NCBI RefSeq assembly: GCF_019422935.1 | Contig: NZ_JAHZCJ010000011.1 | Location: 1-64,000 of the forward strand | DNA length: 64,000 bases | DNA from: Desulfovibrio sp. | Lineage (GTDB): Bacteria; Desulfobacterota; Desulfovibrionia; Desulfovibrionales; Desulfovibrionaceae | Direction: 5' to 3' | Part shown: in pieces, positions 63,037 through 64,000 of the stretch | Numbering within the stretch: the first letter of the stretch is position 1 | Layout: each line of letters opens with the position of its first letter | Program-made: the position numbers and the translations under genes | Notes under the pieces: model-generated | What the model was told of the DNA's origin: nothing | Databases searched by the model: none | The model's input: only the letters and a program-made list of their open reading frames with translations

Positions 63037-64000
63037 TGCGTGTTCTGCTTATTGCCCTGCAACAGACCACTGACGGCCCCGCCTCCCCCGAAGAGCAGCG
63101 CCACTGGACAGAAATGGGCGCGCCCATGCGCCTTGCCCGGTTGGAAGAAGACCACGCGCTGGCCCTGGCCTGCGCCATGCGTGACGGCGGCAGGCTGGCC
63201 CCCATGCTGCTGTGCCAGAAAAATTCACGCCTGCACCGCCGCGCCGCCGCGCTGAACCTGCCCATACTCACGGCAGGCGGACCAATGGATTTCCTGCGCC
63301 TGTGGCTCTGGCAGCGCAAGCACAAGCACCTTTTGGTGCAGACTTTTGGCGAAGGCGGCATGCCCCTTGGCCGCCGGGTGCTGACCATGCGTCCCCCGTC
63401 CTCCACCCTTTTGAGCCATGCATTCCTGCTGCGCGCGCCGCGCCCGGAAGTCTGCTTTGGCAAGGGAATGCTGGCAGCCCACAAAATACTCTGCGGCTCC
63501 ACCTATGTACGCGACCGCATTGCCAAAGCCAGCGGCATCACCGAGGGCGAAACGGCGTGGCGCGGCCCCAAAAACCGCACGCTGCCCCTGACGGACGACA
63601 CGCTCACGCTGGCCGCGCCGGGCATGAGCATTGAAGGTTTTGAACCTGCGCCCGAATGGCCCGCAGAACCCGCAGAGGATCAGCGTTTTGTTTTTTGCAT
63701 GGGTGATGCCCTCACGCCCCGCTCGGGCGCGCATATTGTCATCCGGGCCATGGCCGCCATCTGGCAGCGGCGCGATTTACCCCCATGGGAAGTACGTGCC
63801 GCCGGGGGTGGCCCCCGCTTTCAGGAAGTGCTGGACGAGGCGGAATCACTGGGAGTGCAGTCGCGCTTGTGCCTGCTCAACGAGCAAAGCCTGCCGCACC
63901 TGCTGCGCACCTGCCATGCATGGATAGCACCCGGCTCCGCGCCGGACGAACTGCCGGAAACACTCGGGGCAGGGCTAGCGGCCCAAACGCCTGTCATCTG
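63036..64000 (+). CDS. Glycosyltransferase, GT4-like, cut by the window end
   Basis: The frame from the ATG at 63036 stays open to the last base (321 complete codons). The N-terminal part has a basic, Leu-rich domain (RLEEDHALALACAMRDGGRLAPMLL, given as RLEEDHALALAC then MRDGGRLAPM) and KHLLVQTFGEGG near residue 100. The C-terminal part resembles the second Rossmann domain of GT4 glycosyltransferases: WEVRAAGGGPRF near residue 250, LGVQSRLCLLNEQSLPHLLR, and APGSAPDELPETLGAGLAAQ. The expected EGFGLPxLEA motif is replaced by APDELPETLGAGLA. It overlaps the upstream gene by one base, so it is in the same operon. Confidence 0.75.
   Translation, partial: MRVLLIALQQTTDGPASPEEQRHWTEMGAPMRLARLEEDHALALACAMRDGGRLAPMLLCQKNSRLHRRAAALNLPILTAGGPMDFLRLWLWQRKHKHLLVQTFGEGGMPLGRRVLTMRPPSSTLLSHAFLLRAPRPEVCFGKGMLAAHKILCGSTYVRDRIAKASGITEGETAWRGPKNRTLPLTDDTLTLAAPGMSIEGFEPAPEWPAEPAEDQRFVFCMGDALTPRSGAHIVIRAMAAIWQRRDLPPWEVRAAGGGPRFQEVLDEAESLGVQSRLCLLNEQSLPHLLRTCHAWIAPGSAPDELPETLGAGLAAQTPVI

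Overview
This window looks like ordinary chromosomal backbone of a sulfate-reducing deltaproteobacterium, most likely Desulfovibrio in the strict sense (D. desulfuricans/fairfieldensis-like; this is inference). The evidence is the minus-strand block aprB-aprA-qmoA-qmoB-qmoC-qmoD (6.5-14.9 kb), which encodes APS reductase and its membrane electron donor complex, a complete HdrCBA-Flx electron-bifurcation locus (23.2-30.2 kb), and high-GC coding sequence with strong Shine-Dalgarno sites. No rRNA, tRNA, CRISPR array, prophage or large mobile island was found.

Layout. 0-0.6 kb: an IS200/IS605-type transposase with its RBS-sequestering hairpin. 0.76-2.5 kb: a chemoreceptor. 2.7-6.3 kb: small conserved genes, an EF-hand exported protein, a YgiQ-type radical SAM protein and SlyX. 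6.5-14.9 kb: qmoDCBA and aprAB on the minus strand. 15.4-23.1 kb: a chorismate-mutase/EPSP-synthase-like fusion, a PEBP-like lipoprotein, an aminotransferase, an exported rhodanese, the flagellar hook protein, then aroE and aroQ. 23.2-30.2 kb: hdrC-hdrB-hdrA-flxD/C-flxB-flxA, tightly overlapping. 30.4-35.6 kb: a tandem HdeA-like periplasmic protein, an AEC transporter, ilvD and a Wzx-like flippase. 35.6-36.7 kb: an IS3-family remnant next to a lower-GC flagellin-like gene with a sigma-28-like promoter. 36.9-40.3 kb: proB-obgE-rpmA-rplU. 40.5-44.4 kb: rlmD-like methyltransferase and the F0 part of ATP synthase (atpZ, atpI, atpB, atpE). 45-50.2 kb: rex, cobS, a nitroreductase, a GT2 glycosyltransferase and cbiA. 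50.5-54.9 kb: AICAR transformylase (purH C-terminal half only), a small conserved protein, purA and holB. 54.9-64 kb: a periplasmic-sensing diguanylate cyclase, an exported protein, a YdcZ-type transporter, asnS, asd, a class IV aminotransferase and a glycosyltransferase cut by the window end.

How it works together. AprBA reduces APS using electrons delivered from menaquinol by QmoABC. The Flx-Hdr proteins link NAD(H) to ferredoxin and a thiol/disulfide partner in the cytoplasm, and Rex is the NADH/NAD+ sensor that in this lineage controls energy genes. The F0 genes provide the proton channel, with the F1 genes necessarily elsewhere. The rest is housekeeping biosynthesis (aromatic, branched-chain, proline, aspartate-family, purine, cobalamin), translation, and motility or signalling.

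The items I find most worth a second look are the EPSP-synthase-fold protein that has lost canonical catalytic residues and carries a chorismate-mutase-like N-terminus, the tandem HdeA-like protein, the sigma-28-linked flagellin-like protein beside an IS remnant, the paired TTCACAAAGYTTG boxes bracketing the rex promoter, and the FlxD-FlxC fusion. I did not find a convincing wholly new multi-gene system.
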